A stretch of DNA of 64,000 nt from Panorpa germanica (GCA_963678705.1 OY783220.1:11119001-11183000), one strand, 5' to 3'. Numbered from the stretch's first letter, positions 12,042-26,601 are shown. Numbers and translations: made by a program. Notes: generated by a model from the letters alone, not told the origin.

Positions 12042-12116
12042 AATGCAAGTTTCAGCTTGTGAAATCATGAGTTGTTCGTCAGTAATATATTTTATTTTAT
12101 AATAATTACTATCTTT

Positions 12117-12290
12117 ATTTTTTTTTTAAATTTAATTTAATTAACGTCGACCTATTTTCGATGCTGAGGCCTATCACAGATGACCTTCTAATAACTTGGC
12201 AGACTTTTATTGTGCAGTGATGCCCAATAAATAAATTTATGATTACATATGTATGAAACTTAATAACAATCAAACGTAGAAAATATAACT
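12117..12290 (-). mobile_element. SINE copy, tRNA-related head lost
   Basis: The segment starts after a T-rich run with TTAACGTCGACCTATTTTCG and continues through the body shared with the SINE at 20634-20898. It stops near AGAAAATATAACT. The part carrying the polymerase III boxes is absent, as expected for a 5'-truncated insertion on the - strand. Confidence 0.65.
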
Positions 12291-12536
12291 AACTAGAAAT
12301 TTAAATTTTTAACTTTTATTTAATCAATTTATTACAATCTAATCATTATAAGCACCGGTGCAGTATTGTTGTTGATCTAAGTGCATACGACTGCATAAAA
12401 AGATTCTTATCGAAATAGCACTTAAAAAATTATAAAAATTTGAATGATTGATAAGACAAAACAAGTGCGTCCGTGATTAAGAATCGTTGAAGATAATCTT
12501 GGGTTTTCCACTTACCAGACAGACAGCAGGGCCGCT

Positions 12537-12665
12537 TTAAGAATCTGTGGGCCCTTATACTGAATAATAATTAAAAATTAATTATTTAAAAATTAATTCA
12601 ACAGTTATTTTTTGACCAGTAATTTTTTTTTGATGCGGGCCTCACTGAGACCTCAAGCGGCTCTG
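12537..12665. mobile_element. hAT-type MITE, about 130 bp
   Basis: The left end CAGGGCCGCTT and right end AAGCGGCTCTG form short inverted termini of the hAT type. The flanking octamers ACAGACAG and GCAGACAA agree at six of eight positions, consistent with the 8-bp target duplication of hAT elements. The interior is AT-rich with GGGCCC and GGGCCTC near the ends. Confidence 0.6.
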
Positions 12666-12752
12666 GCAGACAACATTGATAGTAATAAATGCATTAAAAA
12701 AATATCTTATCTAAAACAATACTATAAAACTATTTATTAAAAATGAAATTAG

Positions 12753-12789
12753 TATATAAATTGAGAAAAGTAAACGACAAGGAATCAGT
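12753..12789 (+). promoter_or_regulatory. Core promoter of the chymotrypsin-like gene
   Basis: A TATATAAA box at 12753-12760 is followed by the arthropod initiator TCAGT at 12785-12789. The A at 12787 is the likely first transcribed base, about 30 bases after the TATA box. This gives a 5' UTR of about 17 bases before the ATG at 12804, as is common for insect digestive protease genes. Confidence 0.7.
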
Positions 12790-12803
12790 GATCTTGTATC
12801 AAC

Positions 12804-14928
<2,125 letters not shown>

Positions 14929-15054
14929 ACGGAATTTCTAAGAGACTAATAATTGTGTGGAAATTTTTAGGAGTTATATAGTTTTATAATTAATAAGTCA
15001 TCAAAATTTGTTCTATTTTTGAAATTCTTTTGTTGAAATAATTGATTAGTTCAT

Positions 15055-15545
15055 CTAGCATGTTTTTTTTTTAATTTGGTTTATTATATTTATATCATTA
15101 AGGAATTCTAGCACTTTTTGAATTTTTTCTCTATTGTTTGAAGGTATGTCTTTTAGTTCACCATTGATGTTGTGTTTTGTTCTTTGCGTTTCATATTGTG
15201 GGCAGGTTATTAGTAGATGATGGACTGTTATTTGCGTCTGACAGTTGCTGCACTGCGGAGCTGTTGTTTTACTCATTAAATGTTAATGCGTCAATCTCGT
15301 GTGTCCTGTTCTTAGTCTGAAGATGTTTTTTTCGAATTGTCTATTGCTTTGATAAGAAGTTTCCTATTTGTTTGTAGTTTCCTTAATTAATCTCAATTTG
15401 TTGTTACTTATTAGTGTCTAACACTGATTTTGAATTTGCCTCATACCCTTTTTATACCATTCTATTACATCTAAGTGTAATATGCCTGATAGTATGGATT
15501 CCATTGTACGACAAGCCTAAGTTGGATTGATGTATTTTAGAATTT
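15055..15545 (-). pseudogene. Non-LTR retrotransposon ORF2 C-terminus
   Basis: Read on the - strand, one frame gives IEWYKKGMRQIQNQC, then FRLRTGHTRLTH, MSKTTAPQCSNCQTQITVHH and LLITCPQY. The LRTGHTRLTH motif ends the RNase H domain in I/Jockey-group LINEs. It is followed by their Cys-X2-Cys ... His ... Cys finger. In-frame stops interrupt the reading at least three times, so the copy is dead. It begins 127 bases after the protease stop codon, in antisense. Only the last part of the element is present. Confidence 0.8.
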
Positions 15546-16716
15546 ACTAAAATTCAAGTACTTGTTGAATACCCCCGTGCAAATAAATTATATTAAACAA
15601 ATAGAGACGAAGAAGAAGATCAGGTTTTTTTGTAATTTTACGCGCTAATTGCATAAATATTTAGTCGGCTGGTTTCTAAAACAAACTAAAAACCTTCTTG
15701 CATTTAAATGGGAAAAATTAACAGAAAAGTAAATCTACTTTAAAACATAGATTTTTGAGTTCTGAATAAATTTGATCCAGCTTTTAATATTAAAAACAAG
15801 CAAAGGGAATAATTGTCTTTCGTTTATTTAACACTTTATATTATGTACAATTTATTTAAACGAGTTACATTGGTAAAATTACAATCATTGTTCAAAGTAT
15901 TAATACTTTTTGGCTGATGTTTTATTTAATGAATGAATTAAGAATATAAATATATATATATATATAGGTCTTGATGCGTGAAAGTGTAACGGTCGTTACT
16001 ATGGAATGCCCGTAATGAATATCACCTTAGATTAGATAGAAACTCAATGCACTGAGAGAACAAGAGACCGGGCCCATTAATTTAGATATTACCGTCTTGT
16101 GTGAACCCTTCTTTATAATGGTGTGCATTAGGTGGTAGATGTTATAAGGGTAAATTGAACAGAGTGGGAGTAGGAGGCCAGAAAGTAAGAAGAGGAGGGG
16201 GTTGAATAAGTAAAGCTTCGTATGTAATTACACAAAATGGGCAATAAAACAGATTGTGAGAGTTAGGGTGACTTGAGAAAGAGAGAGTTGAAGACGACTC
16301 ATGAAACTTACTACTGTAGCCTACTGGAAGTGGAGAATATACAGAAGATTTCCTTTTTCGAAAGTTACTGCGTAGGGGTTAGATACACTCGCACTTTGAG
16401 ACGTACGAGTCTTAAAGACACTGAAAGATTGTCAACTAGAATGCGTTTGTTTACAGCGGTACGTACAGTGGTGGACAAGACACAGATTGTGTTGCTAAGA
16501 GAGTCAATTAGCAAACGCTTATTGTTGCAATTATGTACACACATATGGTAATCATTGTTGTGGTTCTATTGTGTGTTTCTTAAAGGGGTGCCGAAAATTG
16601 TTACACTATCAAGCTTGCGAGAATAGTACCACAGTTGCGGTAGTGGTTATAAGAATGTAGCTATGTTACAAAATGTATGGTACAAAATATACAGTTATAA
16701 GTATTTAAAGGTTTAT
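15546..16716. other. Intergenic, nothing assigned
   Basis: A short TA run lies at about 15951-15966 and a purine-rich tract at 16160-16205. A 92-codon frame at 16273-16551 has no recognisable content. Confidence 0.4.
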
Positions 16717-17046
16717 TTAAGGTGAAACGACATTTGGTCATTTTTTCTAGCAAAATATAGATGGCGATACTATACAGCAGGTTAAATATTATCAAAAAAA
16801 CCATGATTTTTATGTTTAAATCGTTTTATGTAAATAACTATAAACGCGAAAGCTGCAATTAGTTAGATGAATAACGTATCTACATTTTAAGATTTCTTCC
16901 ACTGACATTTAATGAGTTGGAACCGCACTTGAATGAATATTGCTATATTTTCTAGTTCAATTCCAATTTTTATATGACTAGATACGTTATTCATCTAACT
17001 AATTGCAGCTTTAGATTCGTTTCACTTTAATATCGTTTCACCTTAA
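16717..17046 (+). mobile_element. Family A MITE
   Basis: TTAA at 16717-16720 precedes GGTGAAACGA, and the right end ATCGTTTCACC is followed by TTAA at 17043-17046. The interior follows the other family A copies but is rearranged on the right. The GATACGTTATTCATCTAACT block appears inverted there, so the copy partly folds on itself. Confidence 0.8.
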
Positions 17047-18439
17047 CATAAAATAAGTTATCTTTTACGTAAAAAATGTCACCTATTGCATAAGGATGCA
17101 TACAACTTTTTATATAATACCGTGGCCTAATATATGATCATGATCACTTCAACAAGAGCGGTCAAAAACGTAATATTTCGGTCATATTTGGCAGATATTG
17201 TGTTTCATTACTAACCTCAGAGGTTATATTTTAGATTAAAGTAAAAATATCACTACTTTTCATGGAAATAATTGCGCTTCTCTACTGATTTTTAAATGAT
17301 CGCCGTTTTTAACCCTTCTAAAGTCAGCAAGTAGATAAATTAAAAAGAAACAACTCTTTAAAAGACTTCTCTAAAACTTCTCACAGTAACAGTAATATAA
17401 AATAAAACAAGAATGAAAACATGATTAAGAAAATAGGAGCGTCATTGTAAATCACTGGTACAAAAGAAAGTGGAATTGTCTGCATACAGAGAAGACATGT
17501 TAAAACTCAAGTTTCAGTATCAGTAGAGGATTATTCAAAGATAAAACAACTACGCTAAACCATCTCCCAACCTTACCCCACTCCCACTCACTCCCCCTTC
17601 AACCCTTTAACCAACATCATCCTACGAAGAGCCTAGAAGATCTAAGAGCAACAAACTGAGAAACGTTGGAACCGTTGGAAGGAGAGAAGTGGTTGAGAGG
17701 TCAGATCAACTTGAAATGAACTTTGGTTCTCATTGGAGATACCACACAAGATCCACAATCAAGTTAACTCCAAGGATTTTAGAAATACAACAAGGATACA
17801 AATAGGATAATAACGGATAAATCCTTGCTTTGCTTCCATCTCCTTTAGGGAGGATGTCAAATATCGTATGACGTTAATAAAAGGCTGTCGTTAGGTTTAG
17901 ATGATTGTTAATTATAGCCAATTACAATTAAAGATACGCCTTGACAAATAAGCATGGAATTCATAGCATGCATCAAAATCGAACTACTTTGACGATTTCA
18001 ATATTCTATTGCAGTATTTGTCGCCCAGTAAATATTTTGGAGTCACTTTGCCATCATATTGACTATGCGTATGATATTTTTATCATGAAAGAGTTCAGTT
18101 TCTCACAGTCGTTCATATGAAATGTCTATTTTGTCGGCTACAAATGGTGAAACTACTCCACCCGTCGGAATATAAATGAAGATCAAATAAATGCGAACTA
18201 TAATTGGAGTGCAATAGTTCTACCACTAGTTCTACCACGTCACAAAATAGGACACTTCATCAAATTGTTTACTGTGCCGTTTTTATGAAATATTTTCAAC
18301 AACGGTATTTTCACCTGTACTCTTTTAGCACTCAAAGAAAGCGGCAACGACAAAGAACTTGTCCTTACTTGTGTATTGAAAAAGGAAGAAAGGAATATCA
18401 ACTACTAAGATAAATCACACCACTTAATAAGTTCGTAAA
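17047..18439. other. Intergenic, nothing assigned
   Basis: A C-rich tract at 17565-17610 is the only compositional feature. A 69-codon frame at 18204-18413 (+) has no motif that I recognise. Confidence 0.4.
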
Positions 18440-19170
18440 TAACATATAGATGGCACCACTATTGACAAATCCATATGAGTTTTAGATAGTACCAACCTTC
18501 AAACGATATGTGCTAAAATTTCACGACATTCTGACCATTAGTTTACTAGTTACACTAGTTTTAGTGACGTTACTTTTATATTTTCAAAACAATGGAAAAA
18601 TCTGTATTTCGTGTGTGACAAAAAATACTGTTTAAGCAAGGCAATGGCTTGACAAGTGTTATTCACAAGATTATACAAATTCGTACTTTTTTCTGTTTAA
18701 ATTTCCCTAGGACGCCTATGCTTACAGAGGATAACATTTCCTTAACTATTTACTGGATTTATTACTAAATCAAAAGCGGAATTATGGAGCTATTAAGGGA
18801 TTACGTCCTGTTTATAGTGATTGCTGTAATTTAGTAATATCAAACTTAATAAACTGACGAATTGTGATATAATAATTTGCTTGCTAAAGATGATGCTTAT
18901 AGTGTATAGCAAAATATGAATAGGTCTCATATATCGGAAAGTAAGCGTCGTTCTTGCAGTGGGTAGCCGTCATTTTTATATCACCACATTCTGTCACCTA
19001 GTAAGCTTCTACCCAGGTAAATTCTGCTACCAGAAAATCAGTGGATATGGCAAGTGCTTGAATTTAAATGGCGACTACGTTGAAAGAAGTCGTTTGAAAA
19101 AATTACATGTCGTAAATTACATGTTTGTATCTATAGACAAACGGAAGTTACCTTCACAACACCACTAGTA
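18440..19170 (+). mobile_element. Mariner-family transposon relic
   Basis: The block 18440-18590 is the untranslated 5' region, shared in reverse with 23010-23160. The ATG at 18592 opens MEKSVFRV, then a stop. After a frame change the reading KNTV-stop-ARQWLDKCYS follows. These are the N-terminal helix-turn-helix residues of mariner transposases (MEKSxFRV ... WLDKCYS). Near 19040-19083 the reading ending NLNGDYVE resembles the transposase C-terminus. Most of the catalytic domain is missing or scrambled. It is long dead. Confidence 0.65.
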
Positions 19171-19822
19171 ACAAACACCATGTTTTTAAACTAATAAATT
19201 ATCTTCAAAAACAAAATAGGAAAGATATGAACGCCAAATAGCATTAACAGCATTAAAAAAAAACCTATAAAAAGTTTTATTCTTATTGCATTTTATCTGG
19301 GTTTGGTTATACCCAGTCTAACATGTCCTGTATGATTCCATCTAAAGGCCATTACACACTGAGGAATTACGTACTAGAATATTATTGGCATTTAATATAT
19401 TATTATTGAATAATAAACGTGTGAGTCAAATATAGGAAGATTGACATGGCAAGTTTCCTGCTACACGGTGGAACGAATGTTTGATCCAAATGATTTATTT
19501 ATTTTATTAATTTGTTGATGCTATTAACACTGACACTGTTTAACAAAAACGTTGGATAATTCGTGCAGCAGAGCATGACATGTGGGTCAACTGTGTGGTG
19601 GGGGTAGAAAAAGGTCTAGGTTGGAAGGTGTTCGTAGCATAGTTTGGTACCGGCATTAGACGATAGTTTAAGCTTTCTGAAGCGTGTGTAGAGACCTTTA
19701 TGCAGTCGCCGTATTATTCAATATGCACATACCATTCGGGTTACATAATACATATATTAAATCTTTAAAATACTTATTCCTCATATCTTTGTACCCCACA
19801 CCCCATGCCCCTCCTTCTTCCT
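19171..19822. other. Intergenic, nothing assigned
   Basis: No supported frame or repeat was found. Confidence 0.4.
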
Positions 19823-20083
19823 CTAGCTACCACAACGCCTGCAGTCGGCTGCATGACATGTGAGTCGATCTTTGGAATTATTATCACGCTTTCTGGTCGT
19901 GGAAGAAGAGCTGAAGCTAGAGCTAGTGGTGCTACTAGACTCAGTTGGGTTACTTGGTTTGGTTGAAGTTGGGGATGATGTGGCTTTAACTTCGTCGACG
20001 GTTTTAAGTTCACTCACGTGTACTGCACGCCGAAAGAAGGACTCCAGGACACCAGTACGCTGGAACGGAGCATCTACGAGCAT
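19823..20083 (-). CDS. Candidate Ser/Thr-rich coding stretch, product unknown
   Basis: The - strand frame runs 86 codons from an ATG to a TAG. It starts MLVDAPFQRTGVLESFFRRA, continues into a Ser/Thr/Pro-rich middle with mixed serine codons, and ends CHAADCRRCGS. A possible donor (CACGTGAGT) near 20018 could instead end an exon after AVH. The region is clearly more GC-rich than its flanks. No domain or signal peptide is seen. The + strand is also open here, so this may be compositional chance. Confidence 0.3.
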   Translation of the reverse strand: MLVDAPFQRTGVLESFFRRAVHVSELKTVDEVKATSSPTSTKPSNPTESSSTTSSSFSSSSTTRKRDNNSKDRLTCHAADCRRCGS

Positions 20084-20633
20084 CTATACCACGGAACTCA
20101 CGTACGTCTATCTGTGTTTTGTTTGATTTTGTTTTATTCTTAAAAGAGATTTGAGTATTTGAAAAGTTTTTATATGAAGTGTATATCAAAGGTTCTTAAA
20201 TTTACTTCGGTTTATATTTTTTTATGTAATCAATTGTTTTATATAAATGTTTATTGATATTTGTAATTTCTAGAGCTCTGAGGGAAGATACAGTGCATTA
20301 TACTACTCAAAAGACATAAATTATGAGAAATGGCAATTTGAGAAATTCGCTAGGTTTGTATATAAAGTTAAGGAATTTGCAGTTAGGATACAACCTTATT
20401 TACTCCTTCTTACATAGGTCTCTAGTATTTAGGATAGTTTAAACTAAATTCTGTGATATAAAGTAAAAAAATTAACACCTTTTTTAAAAAAAGGTCTGAA
20501 ATTATAAAAAAAGGTAAATTAAAACGTACACTGTTAAAAACGTTCTTAATTTTAATACAAATTTAATAGACAAATGCGTATTACAATTAAGAACCGATTA
20601 TTAAGTTTTCTTTTAAGATACATTTTATTTGTT

Positions 20634-20898
20634 TTTTTTTTTTTTATTTAACGTCGACCTATTTCCGATGCTGAGTCCTATCACCGACGACCTCCTTCAA
20701 TGTTGGCAGTATTTATGGTGTCGTGGCCTCATATATGTGGGCTACACCACTGCCTAATAACTGTACGATTATGTATGACCATAATCAATATAAGTTCATA
20801 ATAACCAAACCCAGAAAATATATATCTGGTCCGGGGATCGAACCCGAAGACACAGCAGTCGGCGTCAAGCATCAATGCTCTCGCCCACTGTGTCGTCT
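20634..20898 (-). mobile_element. tRNA-derived SINE, intact, with 14-bp target duplication
   Basis: Read on the - strand, the head has an A-box-like ACAGTGGGCGAGAGC (about 20877-20891) and a clear polymerase III B box GGTTCGATCCC (20834-20844). The tRNA-unrelated body follows, ending in an A-rich tail. The same 14 bases, ACATTTTATTTGTT, flank both sides (20620-20633 and 20899-20912). This shows target-primed insertion by LINE machinery. Two other copies are at 12117 and 26795. Confidence 0.85.
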
Positions 20899-21005
20899 AC
20901 ATTTTATTTGTTATATGGTATATGTTCTAAAATTTATGCAGTTTCTTTTGAGAGTGTAGTTAATTTAGAACACAATTCTCCTGAAATGCCAAAATTAAGA
21001 ATTAT

Positions 21006-21467
21006 ACAGGGTGTTTGGTAGCAAGGTGCAAAGCCTTAAGGGGATGATAGTTGACACCATTTTGAGCCATACATGTCTTAGCCGAAGTCTTAGCTTAAAT
21101 GATAAAAGAAAGGCCAATTACCGAGCATCTTTTTAAAAAGGTTTGTACAATCAAGGCTATTTTTTTTTAAATGACATAAACTACGCAGCTTCTTTTTACA
21201 ACTTTCAAAAGCGTCTAGTATTTTTTTAAAATAACGCAGATGCTTGAAACTTGGTTTATTAGATTAGGTACACATCTGACAAACGCTAAAAAAATAAAAC
21301 AATTAACATACCAACTTAAATTGGATCACTGTTGGCATTTAACTGTCAGAAATTGTGTTTTTATAAAAATACCATAACAATACTTCGGCTAAGACATGTA
21401 TGGCTCAAAAGATTCTAAATGATGTCAACTATCATACCCTTAACGCTTTGCACCTTGCTAATACTGT
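21006..21467. mobile_element. MITE with about 80-bp inverted termini
   Basis: The left end ACAGGGTGTTTGGTAGCAAG and the right end mirror each other over about 80 bases. Both arms contain AGCAAGGTGCAAAGC, ATGATAGTTGACA and GAGCCATACATGTCTTAGCC. TA is present at both boundaries. Interior AT-rich and non-coding; superfamily not determined. Confidence 0.75.
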
Positions 21468-22920
21468 ATTTTACAAAATAAGATTACTTCATTCGCTCTA
21501 CGAGATCATTTCTAATTTTGCAAATCAAATCAATTAAACATTACGGAGCTAGACTTCAAAAATTCTACTGTTTAGGAAAAGACGATTCCATTTTTTTACA
21601 ATCACAACAATATTATGATATGCTTAATTATCATACCTCTAAATTTCATTTTTACGTTCGTTATCTGTATCAGAGTATTTTCTTATTATTTTTAAAAGTA
21701 TAAGGACAAAAATATTTTTCTATTCACGACCCAGTTACAACGTTGCTGAATAATGATTCTTGAAATAAGTTTGTATCAAGCTAGCAAGTTCCAAAAATGC
21801 ATTAAAAGATAATTTTCTATGTTCTAAAGTAATGTACAGACTTTAGTAACACAGATTGAGAACCACTGAAGCTACACGTATAAACCGATTTACTTTATGT
21901 ATGCAAATGTACAATATATTTTACTGAATATTATTATGGACAATTTCTTTTTTTTTTTTCTTTGTTATCTAAAATATATTTTTGTAACAAAAATTGTATT
22001 TTAGTTTATTCATTGTAACAAAAGAATACATAGTGTAATTATTTTAGGAATAAATTTGAGTAATTTGAATAATAAAGTGACATTGGCCTTTACAGGTCCG
22101 TACTACTCGCATCAAACGTATTAGCCAATACGTATTAAGTAGACGTACGCTAAAATTAAGCTATGTATTGTATTTATTCATCCCTATTCACCACCGCCAT
22201 TGGATATGAAACATGAAGAGCTCTTACTTTTTTTTATAAAACTTGTTAAAAATATATTTCAATATTTATTATATAAATAAGAAATAATACTACAAATAGA
22301 ATAATATCTCGTAGTGCAAGGTTCGAGATTGGCTTGTCACAAGCTAAATTTAATGTTCATTTTGTAATTCACATATGGAAATTGTCTTGCAATGCAAGTT
22401 TACTAGTTGAAGTGTTACATTTTCCACTTGAAACGTAGTCTTTGCCTCGTTATAAAATTTGAAATATGACGCTACGACATTAGACCAAGTTTAAAATAAG
22501 GTACATCACAGAATAAAACTGGCAGACACTTTACACAAGCCTGAGGCAGCAATTTGAATTACCGGTAAATTCTAGTGCTTTACATTTTTGAAATTTACAA
22601 AACTTAACCACAAGAGAAAACCAAAACTATAAAAGTTGTATGGATTAGTTGCCTAGCTCATAGCTGCAGGGGAAAAGTCCTGGAATTAAACACAAAAAAA
22701 ATAAAATAAAGTGAACTACTTCTATAAAGTGGAACACAATGGGTGCGCTATTAAGATATTTTTTACTGTTATAAAACAAAAGGTTTAAGGCAGTAAGAAT
22801 AAACTATTTTATGTATTAAATAAATATACTGCATAAAGGATAACGATAGGGTCTATAAAATGTATCTTATATAAGTATACTTGTAAGATACAAAGCTAGG
22901 TAAATTATACGATTTTCTTA
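21468..22920. other. AT-rich DNA without recognised feature
   Basis: No repeat match, splice-bounded exon or RNA gene was noticed. Confidence 0.45.
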
Positions 22921-22921
22921 T

Positions 22922-23160
22922 TAAAATGTTATTCGGACTCGGTATTTTTTTCCAATTAAAAAACAATGCTTTATCAACACACGAAATGCAGATTTTAATT
23001 GTTCTTTTTTTTAAATTACAAAAGTAGCGTAACTAAAACGACTGTAATTCGTAAACTAATGGTTGGAATGTCATGAAATTTTGAGACATATCGTGCGAAG
23101 GATTGTAGTATCTAAAAATCATATAGATTTCAAAATCAAAAGGCTTATTGAGTGATGTAA
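22922..23160 (-). mobile_element. Mariner-family transposon fragment (5' end)
   Basis: On the - strand the 5' untranslated block (from about 23160 down to 23010) matches 18445-18590. Below it the frame reads KSAFRVLIKHCFLIGKK, the characteristic N-terminus of mariner transposases. The reading then loses homology and stops near 22925. The initiating Met and the remainder are absent. Confidence 0.75.
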
Positions 23161-23241
23161 TTGCGTTGCAGTGAAGTCATATTTCTCAACAGTGTCATTA
23201 TATTTAATCTATCTCATATGGTATGTACGTAACATTAGTAC

Positions 23242-23651
23242 TTAACGTGAAACGATACTTGGCCTTTTTCGATTAGCGAAATATAGATGGCGATACTATA
23301 CAGCAGGTTAAATATTATCAAAAAAACCATGTTTTTTATCTTTAAATCGTTTTATGTAAGTAACTATAAACGCGAATCAAAATCTAAAGCTGCAATTAGT
23401 TAGATGAATAACGTATCTACATTTTAAGCTTTCTTCCACTGACTTTTAATGAGTTGGAACCGCAAAAATAAGTTTTGAAAATGAATATTGCTATATTTTC
23501 TAGTTCAATTCCAATTTTTATATGACTTTTATATGATTTTTATATGGCGATTATAGTTACTTACATAAAACGATTTAAACATAAAAAAAACATGGTTCTT
23601 TGGTAATATTTAACCTGCTGTGTAGTATCGTCAAGTATCGTTTCACCTTAA
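23242..23651 (+). mobile_element. Family A MITE, most complete copy
   Basis: TTAA flanks both sides (23242-23245 and 23648-23651). The left terminus (GTGAAACGATACTTGG onward) and right terminus (ending AAGTATCGTTTCACC) are inverted repeats of roughly 110-125 bases. The right arm has lost the ATATAGATGGCG segment. No coding capacity. Confidence 0.85.
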
Positions 23652-23718
23652 CATTCGACTATACTTTCTTCTAAATTTTGTTTCCAAATGTGACAATTAT
23701 TCCATGACATTTTCACAG

Positions 23719-23794
23719 GAAATGACGAAGTTACACAGAATTTCAGAACTATTTATCACAGTACAGAATTACAGGAAGCGGTGTAATGTAAAAG
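23719..23794 (+). other. Weak splice-bounded open stretch
   Basis: A TTTTCACAG acceptor and a GTAAGAAAT donor bound 76 bases. One frame (EMTKLHRISELF onward) stays open throughout. It is short enough to be chance, and no homology is recognised. Confidence 0.15.
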
Positions 23795-24660
23795 GTAAGA
23801 AATTTTAGTATTTCCGTAAATATCTCTGTTTTATATAAAAACATCCTGAGGGGATATGCATAACTTAAACTAAAATTGACAAATAACTAAAATACATAAA
23901 ATATTTATTACGTCATGACATAATTAAAAATATGCAGTAGTAAGTCATGCAACGAACCTCTCGTGTTCCGAGCACACCTCCGGCTATTTCGGGGACAGAA
24001 TATTTCAGAATTATGCGGTAAACTTAAAACTAAACATTCTAGAGAATTTGACATATTTCAGTTGGATCCTTGTATCTCCAGCATCACTATACCGACTCCC
24101 TGTGCCTCTATGAAACACATTGTTTGATGAGAATGATATGAAGGAATGTCAGGAAGGATGGTATGAACGATGGGATGGCAGATGATACCGGAACGGGAAC
24201 GGGAACGGTAGAACTAGGTCGTGGAATGATAAGACTCAAAATGGAACGAGAGGATGTATCGTGGAATTTTGTTGACGTTCTTTGTTTAATCAGAAATGTC
24301 AACCATGATTAACATATATGCAGTTCATATTCCAGTATATGTATATGTTGAATAAGTTGTTGTCAGTGACGCGCTTATGAAATAGTTAGGGGTACATCAC
24401 GACAGCCAACATTTCTTTCAAATTAACCTATTCGAATGTACAGGGTGTCCCAATATTCAACGATAAGCAAGCACCAGAGGGTGGTCCTGCTCATGACTAC
24501 ACAAAAAAAAAACATTTATCTCATTTTGTTTAGGAATTAGAAAAAAAATTTATTTTCCGAAAATTGAAACACCTTAAGATGTTTTGAACTACCATGAGCA
24601 CAATTCTTTAAATATTTCTGATTTTTTTTTTGTATCGGCAACCTAAATAGCACTGCTGTT
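23795..24660. other. Intergenic, simple-sequence patch
   Basis: A short GGAACGGGAACGGGAAC patch is at 24188-24207. A CAGGGTGTCCC motif at 24440 resembles the ends of other short elements, but no partner end was identified. Confidence 0.4.
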
Positions 24661-24957
24661 AAAATAAGTTAAAATTTAAAAAAATAAAAAAGAACTCGAC
24701 AGCGTTACCTCGTCATTTATGTAAAGAAAGAGTGTGCAAAATTTCAAAAAAATCAGTTCAGTAGATTTTGAGGTAGAGAGGGCACCGACTCTGAAAAAGC
24801 TAAGGTGAGAAAAACGCATTTAAAAGTTTCAAATTAACTAAAACCAGATCAGAGAGGTGAAGACTTAAAACTCTATATCTCCGACAGTTTTACTCCAATC
24901 GATTTTAAATTTTCACACAATAAACTTAATATGTTGTACATTAATATAAATAAATAA
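24661..24957 (+). mobile_element. Family D element, right half
   Basis: The copy begins within the palindromic core (ACTCGACAGCGTTACC) and runs to the usual right end ATATAAATAAATAAAA. The left half is absent. Confidence 0.75.
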
Positions 24958-26601
24958 AAATTGGAACCCTCCCCCCCCTTTAGCCCAAGTAGATTACATT
25001 ACCTAATGAGTCATTGAGCATAAAGAAGCTGAAGAAAGTGAATTAATATCTGAATTTGGAAATATTTGGTTCAGGAAAAAAAATTTAATTTTTAAATACA
25101 GCATCTATAAAGGTCTTCTATATAACATAGTATAGATAAAAAGCCACATTTTAGGTAAATGCCAAACGTAATATCCAACACTGCGAGGAAAATCACCTAT
25201 AAACTTTTACAATAAATTGATGACGCGTATTTATGAACTGTTATTAATATTTGTGGTTTTGCCTCTAATTATACTTGCATATGTGCCCAATATTTCCTCC
25301 TACGCCACTGGCACGACAATATGTTCTACTAGATTTTGCTAGATAGACATAGAAGCATCTAGATGAAGACATTGAACGTATGGTGATAACTTTGGAAGTG
25401 TGTCACGTTTAATAATGATAAATAGGTTGCGATTCAATTAGAAGAAAACTGATAAGAAACAACGCGACGTGACGCGTGACGTGACGCGACGCCAGCCGAA
25501 TTGTTTTGATGTTGATGCAACCGGTAATGAAATTCAGATAACGAAAATAAATCATAAGGGAATTTTCTTGTCAGATGCAAATAATCACCAGGGAACTAGT
25601 TTTCAGATTATAATTTCATTTGTTAGAATAATTTCTGGAAAATAATATTTGTGTTATCCCGCTATATAATGTTACATGTATTCACAAAGTTCAGTGATAT
25701 AGTATCAGGTAGTTCGCTAACAAAACCACTATGGTACAGAATTTGATATAATTTAAATATGATTTTAATATAAGAGTCTTTAATTTACTAACAAAATTTC
25801 AAATATTTTGATCAGCTGTGAACCAAATAAGAAGAAGCTATTGTCATGATTTTATATCAAGAAATTAAAAAATGAGCATTTATAATAATGGTTTGATATG
25901 AATTGAATTAAATATGAAACTGTTCATACTTTTGCTATAGCGTCTCTATAGATAGACATGATTCCTAACATAAAATACAAATGTTGAACTTCATACATTT
26001 TCTATGACCTTTTTAAATGTTTGTGTTCAACATTTCTATGCATTTTCAACATTGGCAGGTGTTCAATTTGTTGAAATTAATTAAATCCTTTCACATAAAA
26101 ACCTGAACTCACTAAGCACAGACGGTGGAGGGAGAGGAATAGCTTTTGAACATCTCTACGCGCCACTAGATACAGATGCAGCCGCCAGGTGATAGGTCAG
26201 GGGTGGGAGAGGTCGAGGGTGGAAGAAATATTCCACAATGTAGAAAACGTGAAACAGTGCAAGCTTTTCTAAGTGATTTTTAAATAATTCCAAACGAATA
26301 CTTGCATAAAATAGTAATAAAAAGTTCAATTAAAAATGGTTGAAGTAAAATACAATTTTATTGGGTTTTATGCATTCTTAATCGTGCCTACCGAATAATT
26401 ATTAATTAGGTACAAAGGCGTATAAAAATTTTAAAACGTTTAAATTGATTTAAATTAGTGTCCGACACTAACCCTTGATATTTCTAGCTGCGCCACTGTT
26501 ACAACAATAAATTAAAATAACATATACATATTAAAATGCAAAATATGTTTCAATTGTTAATTTATACATTTCGCATTACATTAATTTACGTGATTAATTA
26601 C
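24958..26601. other. Intergenic, nothing assigned
   Basis: A CG-rich simple repeat of GACGTGACGC units lies at 25461-25493. A purine-rich tract is at 26125-26225. CGCCACTG motifs at 25303 and 26490 resemble hAT-type ends without partners. Confidence 0.4.

Noticed and set aside
12481-12536. GTAAGTGG donor on - near the hAT-type MITE
   Set aside because: No open exon with an acceptor could be found upstream of it on that strand.
20831-20891. tRNA gene suggested by a perfect B box and an A-box-like motif on -
   Set aside because: The cloverleaf does not close, and the motif sits at the head of a dispersed element with tail and target duplication, so it is a SINE.
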